A stretch of DNA of 64,000 nucleotides, taken from Marasmius tenuissimus (Eukaryota > Basidiomycota > Agaricomycetes > Agaricales > Marasmiaceae). Shown piece by piece: positions 42,371 through 54,174 of this stretch (its first letter is position 1; every line of letters starts with the position of its first letter). The notes below the pieces were generated by a model. That model saw only the letters and a program-made list of their open reading frames with translations. It was not told where the DNA came from and ran no database searches. The stretch spans positions 558,001-622,000 of the forward strand of contig JAQOTA010000001.1 of the NCBI GenBank assembly GCA_029532415.1, given 5' to 3'. The translations under genes and the position numbers were made by a program.

Positions 42371-43679
42371 TCAACAAGGACTAAATCTGAACGCCCTATT
42401 CTTCTCGTCCAAAAATGCCCAAATACTCTGCTCCTTCCATCCCTTCTCCTTCCAATCGTTCAACTTCTCCGGGAAAAGCCCAACTATCCCAACAAGCGTC
42501 AAATCGTGAGCAGCCATCACGAAAATATCCTTATGCGCATCAAACACAGAAAGTGCCCGTTGCGATTTGATGGACACTTGTTGGTCGGCATACGCTGATG
42601 GAGGTGGCGGAACAGAGAGGAGCGGTGTCTCTCGTTTGGTCAAGTCAAACTCGGTAGCACCGGGGGTAGCAAAATGCTCGGCGGAAACAGACTTTCGCGT
42701 AGCTTCGAGGAGGTGTCCGGGACATGGGTACGATTTGTGGATGTGGGGGTTGGGTCGGATTTGACCGGGGTGGTGACAAGTGTCGCCTCCGAGCAGGATG
42801 AATGAGTCTTGTTTGACACGTGCGAGGGCAGCGATGTGTCCCGCACAATGCTGGAAGGAAAATCGATAAGTTATTCAAATGAAAGTAGGAGGACAACACA
42901 CCCCGGGCATGTCGATGAGATAAAAGCTCCCATCGTTGAAGAAGTCAAAAGCAGGTTGTCCACCTATTTTTAGTCCAGAATCGGAGAATTTCAGCTCCTC
43001 CACTTCACGACCGCTATAGTTTCAACCTCATTAGCGATAAAAATCAATTGATTTTTGACTCGTGAGACATACGCGAAATCACTGTCGAGCAAAACGGCGT
43101 CCGGAACGGTCGGATACCCACGACGGTCGGTTCCAGGACCTACTACGAGCTTCGTAGAGCTCGGCCACTTCGACATGTCACCTGCACACCAAAATGGGTC
43201 AGTCAAAAGCGCGTATAAAGGTACCATGGGAGATAACGCACCTGTATGGTCCAGATGGGTATGACTGTCATGATCGCAACAAGTGAGCTTTTCTGATGTT
43301 TGAACCAGACTTTGAATAGATCATACCTCCAAATAGCAGTATCAATCGACTCTAATGCTACTCCTCCCTCTGTCAACTGCTCGACGATATCCTTGTCGAC
43401 TTTCATGCTGGAATGTTTGTAGTTGGCTAATCCTGCTTTCAATGTAGGCGCGAGATTTTCCTGGTCCTTTCGAATTCCCAGGTCGAACATGATTCGTCGT
43501 CCGCTGGAGTGCTCAATCAGAAACGCGTAGGCTGGACATTCCATTATGTCTCGGCCCGGGAGAACGGGCTCCATGAATGGATCGGCTGAGACCCCCGAGC
43601 CACTTGCGAGGATGTCGAATGCTTGGACGGATACAGTCGAAGTAGACTGGGGGATTGTGATATCTGACGGGGAGGCCAT
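42371..43679 (-). CDS. Metallo-beta-lactamase-fold hydrolase MBL-E (HxHxDH type, no signal peptide)
   Basis: This is an intact paralogue of MBL-B. Exon 1 (43679-43327; another ATG two codons upstream at 43685) starts MASPSDITIPQ without a leader peptide. The 23-nt exon 43264-43242 encodes SHTHLDHTG, giving H119-x-H121-x-D123-H124, the canonical MBL metal motif. Exon 3 is 43181-43073. Later blocks are HCAGHIAAL, LLGGDTCHHPGQIRPN, RETPLLSVPPPPSAY and VMAAHD, ending FRFSPC. It is probably a cytosolic metallo-hydrolase of unknown substrate. It directly follows MBL-D on the same strand, as MBL-B follows MBL-A. A CATATAAAG box lies about 60 bp upstream. Confidence 0.83.
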
Positions 43680-44084
43680 GGTCACAGTGATCGATGATGG
43701 GAATGGTGTGAGAGTAGGTTTCAGTAACCAGGACTATCTTTATATGGTCCCGCCTGTTCTATATGACGTCTTACTCATCCAGTTGGGACTCGACTTACTA
43801 AGGCCGGTGTTGTGACCGACGTGCGCCCAAAGCCTCAGTAAAACATAATACAGTTCTGAGTTATCGATCTTTTTGTCCCTGACTTTGGGGGTAATAGTTA
43901 GCGAAACGATAGATCACAATGGGTATGTCGCGGTGTAAATGACTCGATCCTTCAACATGGCTGCACTCACCTACGGTCGTGTACTATCACCTTGCTAATA
44001 CAACACTGTGCTCGGAGAAAAAACAAGTGAAATTGTCTCAGATTGAAAGTCATCTGTTCCTTCATTCATTTCTCGTATCATTTC
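43680..44084. other. MBL-E upstream region
   Basis: It is similar to the region upstream of MBL-B exon 1 (26690-26900). No gene is seen. Confidence 0.45.
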
Positions 44085-44230
44085 CTGATCTCCTGTTTGT
44101 AAAATCAAGTTTCGTTAGATTATCTTCCCCTTCACAAGAATAATCAGAATGACCGAACCCACCAGAAATTTCAGGCGTTCACACATTCTCGACTCTCCTT
44201 TTGGCTCGAGCCCCTACTGCCCCACTTTTG
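44085..44230 (-). pseudogene. GFA3 remnant
   Basis: Stretches here match the 3' part of GFA2 in the same order and strand. CTGATCTCCTGTTTGTAAAATC corresponds to the GFA2 last exon at 29288-29309, and about 44160-44230 corresponds to the end of GFA2 exon 2 (around 29370-29445). The reading frame is lost. Its position, just after MBL-E, equals that of GFA2 after MBL-B, so it marks the start of a third, decayed unit. Confidence 0.55.
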
Positions 44231-45509
44231 ACCAGCATACCTTCAGTCTGATCCTGCTTTTCCCCCGTGTTTCCTCGTCTTCTATTTATCATGTTATTCG
44301 GACGAAGTTGGTTGATTACACTTCGAGGAATCAGTTCGTTGGAGGATTTTGAGATCTAGAATACGAGAATGTCTGTGAATGAAGTAAGGGGGCCCGATTG
44401 CAGGAATGTGGCCCGAGGGTGGTGGTCGAGGCTCAGGTTGTAACGTTGAAATCTTGAAGCGGCCATTGGGTGATGGGAAAAAACCAGGCCGACGGCATAT
44501 TTCTTGCCGTCGAGTTTGCCTGCCTGAAGTTCACCCGCTTCGTAGACCCTGCCACCCATGAAAATTCCGACGTCGGTCACCGTTTTGTTGATTCTGATTC
44601 AGGGATGAAAGGACGCGTGTATGGTACACTGGACTTCGAGAATTTCTGTAAAGAGTAGCGGCCTGTGGACGTTGAGGCGAAACTTCGGTGATCTTGTGGT
44701 GGTTTCGCGGCCCTATTCCTCTCCATCTCGATCTGTTTGCTTCTACAGAGCTCCGCCGGAAGGGTGTGTAGCGTCGCCTGGAGGCTCTTTGCCGAGTTTC
44801 GATGGAAACAGAGGAGCTTTTGTAGTCTTGGGTCTGTAGGGCGTAAGTAGGGTGTTCACCGTGATCTTCAGCCCAGAAATATGGCGTTCAACTCGATTCG
44901 TTAGAGCCTTCGAGAAGACTGACAGGAGAACTTGTCCTCCCCAAGATACATTTGATACCGTTGACAGTATGCACGTACGTTTGTTGTACGTTGTAGGTGT
45001 TCCAAGCGGGCTATTCAGTGGCGTCAGTTGACAATTAGCGTTTCCCCAGGACCCTGCATGACGTTGGGGTTGAGAGCACCATTCCTTCAGTCGGAACTTG
45101 CACGATCGTTCGAGTTTGCGATCCAATGTGAAAATATTTCAGAGGAACGGAACCTGCAGCCAAGCCCGACCACGACAAGGGAAGATGAAACGGTAGCAAC
45201 TGTCAGTGTCAAGCGGGGAAAATGCCGGCGGAAACCGAAACTTGCCTCTTATGGTCAAATCGGTCATCAAATTTGGCAGATCCGGACCTTTTGATCCGGC
45301 TGATTCCAGGGGGGTGAAATCCAGACGACGAGTTCACGTTGTTTTTCTCTTCTCTCCCACCATCATCAGAGTCGACGACAACGACGATCCGGACTCTCCA
45401 TCGTCAGAGTCAACTTTACTGACTTTTCAGTCATCACATTCTTTACTCTCAACACTCTTTGGAATTAACCAACCAAAATATCAGAAATTCGACACCGCTG
45501 TAGAACATT
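44231..45509. other. Intergenic; shared fragment at 44.4-44.55 kb
   Basis: A minus-strand ORF at 44356-44580 contains KKYAVGLVFSHHPMA, matched by the fragment at 36865-36925. The rest, including the 5' leader of the membrane protein gene (CT-rich near 45340-45440), shows no supported gene. Confidence 0.4.
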
Positions 45510-47580
45510 ATGAACCACAACAACGCTGCCAACGCTCTTCATCGCCGCACTTTCCATTTTGAGAAAGCTGTAGGAAAACAAGGCGATATTAAACCCCATG
45601 TTTACAATTTGGGCCTTGATGGAGAGGAAAACGCTTTGGTGAAGAGACAGAACAGGGGAGGAGGCGGATTTTTGGACCCAGTATTCGGGGGCGCCGATGA
45701 GCCAACGACCGCTGCTACCACGCCAACTGGAGGTGTTGGTAATACCAGAACTGTACCAACTCAACCAACTACTCGTGTGTTATTTTCCTCATATACTGCT
45801 CAAAATTATTTGACCGAATTCTGGGGTAAATTAGCTACTGATCCTGCGACCACTCCGGTTTTACCTACAAACCCAACCACCAGGACCACACCCACACAGC
45901 AGCAGCAGACCACACCTGTAACGAGAGAGACAGAACCTTCAAGTCCTCCTGCCAACACTAACACCAGGACCACAACGGCCGCTACTCGTGAGACCACCCC
46001 GACCACGAGCAACACGCCGACGACCGCCAGAACTACTACCAGCACTTCTGCATCGCCGTCGACCTCAGCGACGAGCACATCGACCTCGGTGAGATCTCAG
46101 TCTTTTTTGATAAGATTAAATTCGTTAAATTCGTGTACAGTCAAGTGCTTCGGCTCCTCCAGCAGCGAACACGAACACGAACATAAACACAACCCCACGT
46201 GCTGTGGTCACGACCCCGAAGTTTACCGCCACCGTCACGAATTCCTTTGCACCCACAACCGCAGTGACCGGGAATGCTGCTAATGCGACCAACACGCCGG
46301 AACGTTCTGGAGCTACAAGGTGAGCAAGCCTGGCTCGATTCCGAATCCATAACGTCGCTGATGGCGACCTTGTAGCACCGGAGCCATCGTTGGAGGCGTC
46401 ATGGGTGGCATTGCGGGAGTTGCTGTCCTCTGTTTCGTTATTGCATTCATTATCGTAAGCTCGTATATATCTCTCGGCCGTCGACGTCTCTTGCTGATCG
46501 GCTTCAACAGCGTCGCCTCCGCAATCGCCGCAATGAAGACGACCATTTCGATGCTGCACAATTCCGTCGAAGCGCAGCTATGCTGGACGACGAGTTTGCC
46601 AATGATGGTAGGCTTCAGCGCGGAAACTCGATTGGCTCCAACAGGGCTGGGTACGGTGCTACTGGCATGGGAGGTGAGCTCACAATATACCATACTCAAC
46701 GGCTTGTTTGCTTACAGACTCGGTAACCTAGGTGCTGGTGCTGGTGCTGGCGGATACGCTGCCGGCGAACGCTCTCTCCGACCACCTACGATGATTGAAA
46801 GGCACATGGCAAACACCCCCGCTTCTGGTGGCGCTCCTCCTATGCCGGCTTTCAACTACAATCAACAACAACAGTACGGATATGATGGTCAAGGATACAA
46901 CTCGCCTGGTTACGGTTCGTTCTTTACCATCCGTTCAAATGTCGTAGAACCCCCGTTTTCTAACGTTTCGTCAACTTCAGCTTACGACCAAGGATACTCT
47001 GGTGGTTACCAGCCTGGTGAAGTGATGTCCCCCATGACTTCCGGTGCTCCTGAAGCTGCTTATGGCATGTCTTCGCCGCCTCCTCCTGAAACCTACGGTT
47101 ACGCCGGTGCTGCTGCCCAGTTGGTCCGTTCGCGATCGATGAGCTCCAGTGGACACGGTCATGGAGGTTACGCTGACTTGCAGAGGAACCCCAGTATGAA
47201 CGCGGGTGCTGGTTACGCTGATTTGCAGAGGAACCCGTCTGCCGTCAGTGGGTATGGTGGTGGAGGGTACGCTGTTGGAGAGTACATCCCACCTCCTCCC
47301 GTTCCTGCGATTAGCCCGCCTCCTCCTGCTGCTTCCCCGGAATCTGGGACTACCCAGGCTAGTGCGTTGGCTTCTGCCGCTGCCGCTGCCAAGTATGTTT
47401 TTGACTGTTCATTTTGATACGTGACTGGGAACTGATATGGTTGTGTTTTTTTGCAGAGCCGGTAACCCCTCGGCTGCGGTTGTAGAGCGTAGGCCAAGCA
47501 AGGACGGCAAGGACGTCGCTCCCCCTATCAAGCGTCCTGATACTGTGTATGACCAGGACGATGCGTATGGAGGGATGTAA
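45510..47580 (+). CDS. Single-pass membrane protein with mucin-like Thr/Ser/Pro-rich domain
   Basis: At least eight exons with short introns can be chained. An N-terminal segment (MNHNNAANALHRRTFHFEKA) without an obvious signal peptide leads into a long Thr/Pro/Ser-rich stretch (TTRTTPTQQQQTTP, repeated TT and TS runs), expected to be O-glycosylated. A membrane helix GAIVGGVMGGIAGVAVLCF follows at about 46380-46455, then a basic stop-transfer RRRLRNRRN. The tail is Gly/Tyr/Pro/Gln-rich with YADLQRNPS twice in succession and PPPPVPAISPPPP, ending KRPDTVYDQDDAYGGM at 47580. The layout resembles fungal wall-stress sensors of the Mid2/Wsc type, but no WSC cysteine domain is visible. Function is inferred only from architecture. 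Confidence 0.75.
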
Positions 47581-50500
47581 AGGAAGCCAGGCTTTCTGTT
47601 GCCCCAAACTCCGCTCGATTGCGGTGTAAAGTGTTTTCCATCTCTTTTTTATTTGTGGCTTCCCCTCCCCTGTTTCTGTCCTTCACGTGTAATGGTTGTA
47701 CTATCCCCTTCTCCTCCTTCCTCCTTTAAGTTATGGAGTTCTTTCCTCGGGGCTCATACCTGCATTCCTCTTCGTCGTCGATCGTTTTATGCAGTTGTGG
47801 TTTTGGGTGTGCGTGCGTGCGCGGGTTGTTTTTTTGTGCAGAACGTTCGTCACTGTCGTTTCTTGTTTTTCGTATACCCAACCCCCCCTGCTTTACCCCG
47901 ACTTCCTCTGCGCCGTCCCCTTTTCCCCCCTGTTATATGATTTTCATGTGTGCATACTTGGTTTTCTTTTTTCTTGGTTCGATACTCGATGCTCGATGCG
48001 TGGTTTTTATACTTTTCTTATTGCCCTCGTACCGTGTGCTAAGTGCGTGTACAAGACCACCTCTCCTCCATTCCCCCTCTCCCTCCCCGTTGTTCACTGT
48101 ATCCGTGTTACTCACGTACTTGTTCCTTTTTGACTTGGTCAGGTTACCGGATACCCATCCTCGTTTAACGTTTTATCTTCTACTTATCTCACCAAACTTG
48201 AACTCGGTTTTTTTTTTCTTGACTTGGGTGCGTTTGAATGTACTGTACTTAACAGTCGAAGTCTCGGTCGGAGGAATTTGTTTCCCGCTCATTGCGATGG
48301 GCCAGTGTTGAGTTTCCTGTACCGTTTAACGTTCCTCTCAAACTCGAACTTGGTTTTTTTTTTCTTGACCGAACGTGTGCCTTTGCGATTTGAACGAATC
48401 GATCAAAGTGTCGGCGGCAATTCTTGTCCGTTCCTTGATTTACAAATTATAGTCCGTGGTGTATGGAGTGGCGTTTTCACTTTGTAGCTCTCCGGAGTCC
48501 TGTTATAGCCCTGTTAATGTAGAGTGGCGTTCCTTGCTGTAGTCGTCCGAGTCGGTGGTATTTTGGTTTGGGCGGTTGTGAGCACCGAGCAGTGGGAACC
48601 TCCGTTGGTGCCGGCGTTTCGTTTGAAAGCCGGCGCCCGTTCATAGTATTCGCTTTACTTGCCGCGACGGTCTAATTTGACTTGGTCTCCTTGTTGTCTC
48701 TCGTTCCTCAACATCAAAATCGTTGCTCTTGACCAATGGGTATGGCTGGCCGCTGGTATGGTGTTATTCATACGATCCAAGTACCTTACATCTGCATCAT
48801 GAATCGTGACGGTGCTGATAGCGATTGCCCCTATGTGTGTAATTGCCAGTGTAGTCCCCAGATTGCTGTGAATTTGTCGATGGCGTTATGGGCGTTTAGA
48901 TTTGTGAGCGATAGTAGAAGCAGTCTCTCCGTTGGTCTCGGTTCTCACTGTTTCCTGTTTTGACTTTTCTATGCTACAAACCTCTTTCTTGCCTCTTTCA
49001 ACCTCAATATCGCAACAATCTACCCCGGGGCCCGACTTGTTGTGTTCCTAGTGCGGGATTTGCTCGACGTTGATGTCAGTTGCCGCTGCTTCTTTTGTGC
49101 TTGATCATGAACCGTGGGTATGGTTTCTCTATATCTACATACCCACTACTTTCTCAGACCTAACCGAATTTGAATCCAGCGCTACGGAACTATGCACGCC
49201 GAATTTTGAATCATGACAAGAGTGATTGCCCATTGTCCACTTGCTTCAGTATTTTTTGCCACGATAACTTCGCTTCTAGGTCGTGGGTCTGTTCTTCAAG
49301 ATTATCTGCACCCCTTGGCGCTTGGTAAATCATTCGGACGCAAGTCCGATGAATTTGCAAGCCTTGACTGCATTGTGCGTACTCCTGAGCTGCCAGTGTC
49401 ACTCATTTCGCTACATGAAAGAGATGCAGTGGAATGTCAGTTATATTCACTTCAAAGATATGGAATTGCTGTTGGTGCGTGAACATCGCGTCCTGGTTCA
49501 AGCGCCAACGTTCGTGGAAATCTGATAGGAGGGATGTGTTTTACCAGGGCCCCCAAGCCTTTCAGCCTATTTTCCGACGGTAGAAACTTCTCCCTCGCGA
49601 TGAAGGAGAATGGAATTGCAACCTCCGCATACCGTAAGATGCCCCAGGGGGGGCGCATGGAGTCCCCCTCAAGCGCTGGAACTCGTCCACTTGGGAATTT
49701 GGGACTGAACTTTAAACATGCCTTGTATCCGCAGCTTTCGTATACCGCGGCCGCCAAGTGCTGTCTGAGGGAATGCAACTTCACCAGAGCGCACAAAGTA
49801 AGTGGTGTTTCCTCAAGGCTCACTATCCACATCAGATACTCATGTTCGCATTAACCCGCGACGCTGACAGTATCACATCGCATACATGACGCGTCTAGAA
49901 GTTTTCGATCCGAGCCCGGGCGCTTCAAGGAGCATGAATAGCGTTTAGGCAAGTGAGTGTCTTTAATGATTTGGTATAGCATGTCTCCTATGTAGACGCT
50001 TATCGCCACTCATTCCACTCATTGAGGTCGATTGTGGCTCAGCCAGCGTCGAAAGGGCGTCCGATCCGTTCCCTACGCACTCTCCCGGTTGTTCAAGACC
50101 CGTCCGAAGATGCGGGGGGTGGACAGCTTCTACATCATGAATGGAAGCTCTCAAGATGCTGCGGAGAGCTTCGGGTGGGGACATGACGTCCATTGCCAGG
50201 ATATGGGTGAGCCAGCATGCAGAAACGGTAACAATGGACTTGTTTCGGCATACCAGAGTATTTTGATCCGGCGTCAAAAGCCGCCTAGACAACCTGGCAT
50301 CGGATTGCGTTCAAGGTGTCGCGCCGGAGGTTCGGATATTCAAAATCATTCTTTCTGTTAGTGGGAAGTAGGTAAGTCATTAATTTCCGCGAAAGGTGGC
50401 TAATTTTACGAAAGAATACAGGGCACTCAACAAGTCCGTTGGCTCTTCACGTCGATAGATATCTGTGGACCCTAGTCAAGGGTAAGGAATGCCCTCAAGC

Positions 50501-50981
50501 ATGGCGACGAGATGGTAAGAATGAATGAATATCCTTGAGCTTTTGGTACATATGTTCAACTTAACACCAGGTATTCGAGCAATTTCCTCGAGTCCAAACA
50601 TGAAGACGATTGACACTTTTTGGAGGCCATAGCCTCAGAGCACATCGCTACATTCGCGGCGCCACTCTCCATGCGTGAGAGCTTTTACTCGCTGTTATCT
50701 TCCTGTTTGAGGATGGACGCCCCAGTTTACCGACTTTGCAAGCCCATATTAGAAATCTATGCCGAGGAGAGCCGAATGGACCATAGAGCCCCGCTGACGT
50801 TGTTGACAGATTTCATGGAGTCAAATCAACCCCCACTCTTGGTTGCATCGCTCGCTTGCACCTATAGAGATGCTGATGAGCGCTTGTGAATTTGGAGCGT
50901 GATCTTACGATGATTGTTTAAAAGGACCCGTTGCTAGCAGCCTATTGATAACACACAGACTCCCTTTACATCTCCCTCGAC
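47581..50981. other. 3.4-kb region without a supported gene
   Basis: From 47600 to 48500 the plus strand is strongly pyrimidine-rich, with T-runs. A ~45-bp unit (AAACTTGAACTCGG, a run of T, CTTGAC) occurs at about 48188-48232 and again at about 48338-48375. Part is presumably the 3' UTR of the membrane protein gene. From 48.7 to 50.9 kb several 60-110 codon ORFs exist on both strands without family motifs. They may be relics. Confidence 0.4.
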
Positions 50982-52085
50982 ATGACAACAATCTCAACTA
51001 TCTCTCTACGCAACGTCCCCACCGTTGGGCACCCTCGATACTTCAGCTCCTTCGAGATCAAGGACTGCTGGCTTGATATGTCCACGGTCGTTGAAGGGAA
51101 GTTGAATGAAACGATCACCAAGTGCACCCAACCTGGTACCCGCGAACGTCGCAAAGCGTTGTACAGGCACGACAATCCGGCTGGAAACCTTTTCACCTTG
51201 TGCTTCGGACTCGTCGAACCCAGTAGATTTGGCTTCGTCGTTCTTTTCATCGAGTTCTTGTGCATCATAGATGGTACGATCGTCAATTTCTCGTTCGCGG
51301 ACTATCTGGCTAACAAACCGTCTGGACGCAGATGTTCTGGAAGATCTTCCTCATGAGGAGGCCTTGATCGAGCACGACATCCTGTGCGATGCTCTTCATG
51401 GAACGAAAGGATCTTCTCCCAAAAAGACTACGGCCAACACGCGCCCCGAATGGCTATCCTTCCTTCAGGAACTCAAAGCTGAGATGCTTGCTGTTGATCC
51501 CGTACGGAGTCCAGCTCTACTTGCGACCTTCGAGGAGAGTCTTCGGGCTCGCGACAGCAGCGCCGCTGAGTTCGACAGTATCGAAAAATACATCCCTTAC
51601 CGCCTCATCAATTTTGATTACGAGTGAGTCCTCCGCTCTGCTTGCCTTTTTGAACGGCTGACTCACTACCACTCCAAAGATTCGTCTCACAACTCGTACT
51701 TTGGGCCATGGCCATCGACCTCCCCACCAATGAAGCTCAGTCGGACTCACTAGCAGAGTTCAAGCAATCTATCGGAGTTGTCGTCGGTCTTGTCAATGAC
51801 TACTTCTCTTGGGAGAGGGAGAAACAACAGGAGAAAGACTCGGATCGCATTCGCAACGGCGTCGCTGTTCTTAAGAAACAGTACGACCTGTCTGACGCTG
51901 ACGCAAAGGAGGAGGTCAAGAAGATTCTTGTCGGGGAAGAAGCAAAGATCCATGCTGTTCCACGACTTGGCCGTTCGGGCGCCATGAATCGGTACTTTGA
52001 TGGCTTAGAGATGTTCGCGGGCGGATATAGCTTTTGGTGTGCAACGTGCCCTAGGTATCACAAACCTCAGGGAGATTCCAACTGA
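50982..52085 (+). CDS. Class I terpene cyclase TS2
   Basis: Three exons (50982-51273, 51332-51623, 51680-52085) encode 329 aa. The motifs are D97-D98-V-L-E (split by intron 1), N234-S238-E242 in NDYFSWERE, and R320-Y321 in CATCPRY. HDNPAGNLFTL and PYRLINFDYE are conserved. Both intron positions and phases are the same as in TS1, TS3 and TS4. It is more diverged from TS1/TS3 than these are from each other. A TTTAAAAG box lies about 60 bp upstream. It is tandem with TS3 on the plus strand. Confidence 0.9.
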
Positions 52086-53014
52086 AGGAAATTTCATAAA
52101 GGATTTAAATATGTATATATACGAAAGTATTTTGCGGAAGCTGCTACTATTGAAGAATTACTCGTTTATTGCAATCCTCGTGTCCCCTATCCCCTAGAGA
52201 CTGTGAGCGCAATATTCACCTCTGGACGGGCAATGAACTTCGTCAAATATTCAGCTACCCGTGTACGTCGGGACATGATACTTATCAAGGAGGGATACCC
52301 CTGGCGGCCTACGCACTACAGTCGAGGGTCTCGTTGTGCCTGACAAGTGTCTGATGTCGGTGATTCGAACTCTCGGCAAATTCCGAGTGGCTGAACCTCT
52401 AATCCACGCGGCCGGGAGTATAGCGGAGATAGTCAATTTATCATTTTCATCTTTCGTCTTCCGATTTGGAGAGAGAGTTCTTAGCTCTGTGTCCCGATTT
52501 TATTTGCGATTGATACACTTGGAATCCCTTGGCCAAAAATATCCAGTGACCACGGGTGCACACGAAGCAAGGCTTGGAGACGTATTTCCGAAGCGCGTTA
52601 TAATGGCCGCATTCAAGCTGTCAATCCCTCAACAACGTTTGGAAGGGCGTCATGAACGTCATACGGGGAGTTTGTATTGCAAGAGATTGCTGGATAGCAA
52701 CTCCAGGCAGATTGTCACAGGATTTTACCGTGATTTTAACTTGCGCTCCGGAACACGCGGGTTATCTTGCCCATCAAGCCACGGGGATTTTTATAGAGCG
52801 ACTCCGACCGACGTATTTTTGCCAGGATCCACAAAGATGGCGGTGACCCGACTGAAAACGAACATCGCTTTTGGCTTCTATGATGTCTGTACTCAGGTCG
52901 GCTCGCAACCTCCCTGAGGAGGATCTTCGATTCGGATTGCATCATGGATATCTCAGGGATCCTTTAAAGAGGCGTTGAAATTTCAAGGAAGCCACTACCA
53001 ATACCTACCTCACC
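52086..53014. other. TS2 / TS3 intergenic region
   Basis: No gene is supported; a 193-codon ORF at 52336-52917 has no recognisable motif. The last ~60 bp (GGGATCCTTTAAAGAGG, GAAATTTCAAGG) is the promoter segment shared with TS1, with TTTAAAG as the probable TATA element. Confidence 0.45.
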
Positions 53015-54174
53015 ATGACTCGCATCTCTTCCTTGAAATCCATCTCTACCACCCGCCACTCAGCATTCTTCAGCACCTTCCAAGTCAAAGACTGCTGGGA
53101 AGAGATGGGATCAGCTATCGAACAAGCCCTCATCGACACCGCTCAGAAGTGTACCCGCCCTGGCACACGAGAAAGAAAACGGGCCCACTACAGGCACGAT
53201 AATCCAGCGGGAAACCTCTTCTCCCTATGCCTCGGTTTATGCGAGGTCGAGAGACTGCCCTTCGTCGTCCGACTGATTGAGTTCCTTTGCATCATTGATG
53301 GTCAGTAGCTTGTCATTTTCTTCCTTTATTAGCGATGATAACTGACGGGTATTGTCATGATAGATGTTCTCGAGGAGCTTCCGCACAATGAAGCTATCGT
53401 CGAGCACGACATTCTATGCGAGGCCGTTAGCAGGAACAGTACTGAGGCCCCATCAATACCTTGGACAGACAACACCCGTCCGGAGTGGATATCATTCCTT
53501 CACGAAACGAGAGTGGAGATGCTGAAGGTCGACTTAAAAAGGACCCCGGGCCTTTTCCAGTCGCTCGAGCAGAGTCTTCGCGGGCGGGAGAGCAGTTCTT
53601 TGGACTTTGATACGCTCGAAGCATACATTCCGTTCCGGCTCTTGAACTTCGACTATGAGTATGTTCAATTCGCTTCTCTGTCTATCCCGTTACTGACCTT
53701 AGTCCCTTTGCCCCGTGTAGATTTGTATCTCAGCTTATCCTGTGGGCTATGGACGAGGACTTGCCGAAGGAAGATTCATCGTCGGATCTTTTTGCCGAGT
53801 TCAGGTATTCGATAGGGGTGATCGTTGGGCTTGTGAACGATTACTTCTCGTGGGAGATGGAGAAGCACCAGGTGGAGGAGTCGGATCGGGTGAGAAACGC
53901 GGTTTTTGTCGTCATGAAAGAGCGTGGTATCTCGGAGAGGAAAGCTAGAGCAGAGGTCAGAAAAGTTATTGTCGGAGAAGAGCACAAAGTGCAGGCAATC
54001 TTGATGGGGGTTGAGGGCAATTGGCAGCAGTCTCGGTCGAGGACGACGGAAAGATATCTCGAGCAGCTGAGAATGTTCGCGGGTGGGTACAGTTACTGGT
54101 GTGCCACATGTCCAAGGTACAGCAGACCACAAGACGAAGACTCGGAAGGGACACAGTCAGAGGATGACGAGTAG
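53015..54174 (+). CDS. Class I terpene cyclase TS3
   Basis: Three exons (53015-53300, 53364-53658, 53721-54174) encode 344 aa. The motifs are D95-D96-V-L-E, N233-S237-E241 in NDYFSWEME, and CPRY near the C terminus, with an acidic tail (DSEGTQSEDDE). Exons 1 and 2 have exactly the same length as in TS1, and most residues are identical. TS1 and TS3 are therefore a recent inverted duplication about 15 kb apart. All catalytic motifs are intact. Confidence 0.9.

Noticed and set aside
52340..52430. tRNA-like segment on the minus strand (GAGTTCGAATC, with a CTCGG/CCGAG stem)
   Set aside because: The T-loop-like bases are present but the T-stem, acceptor stem and D-arm do not pair. I regard it as chance.
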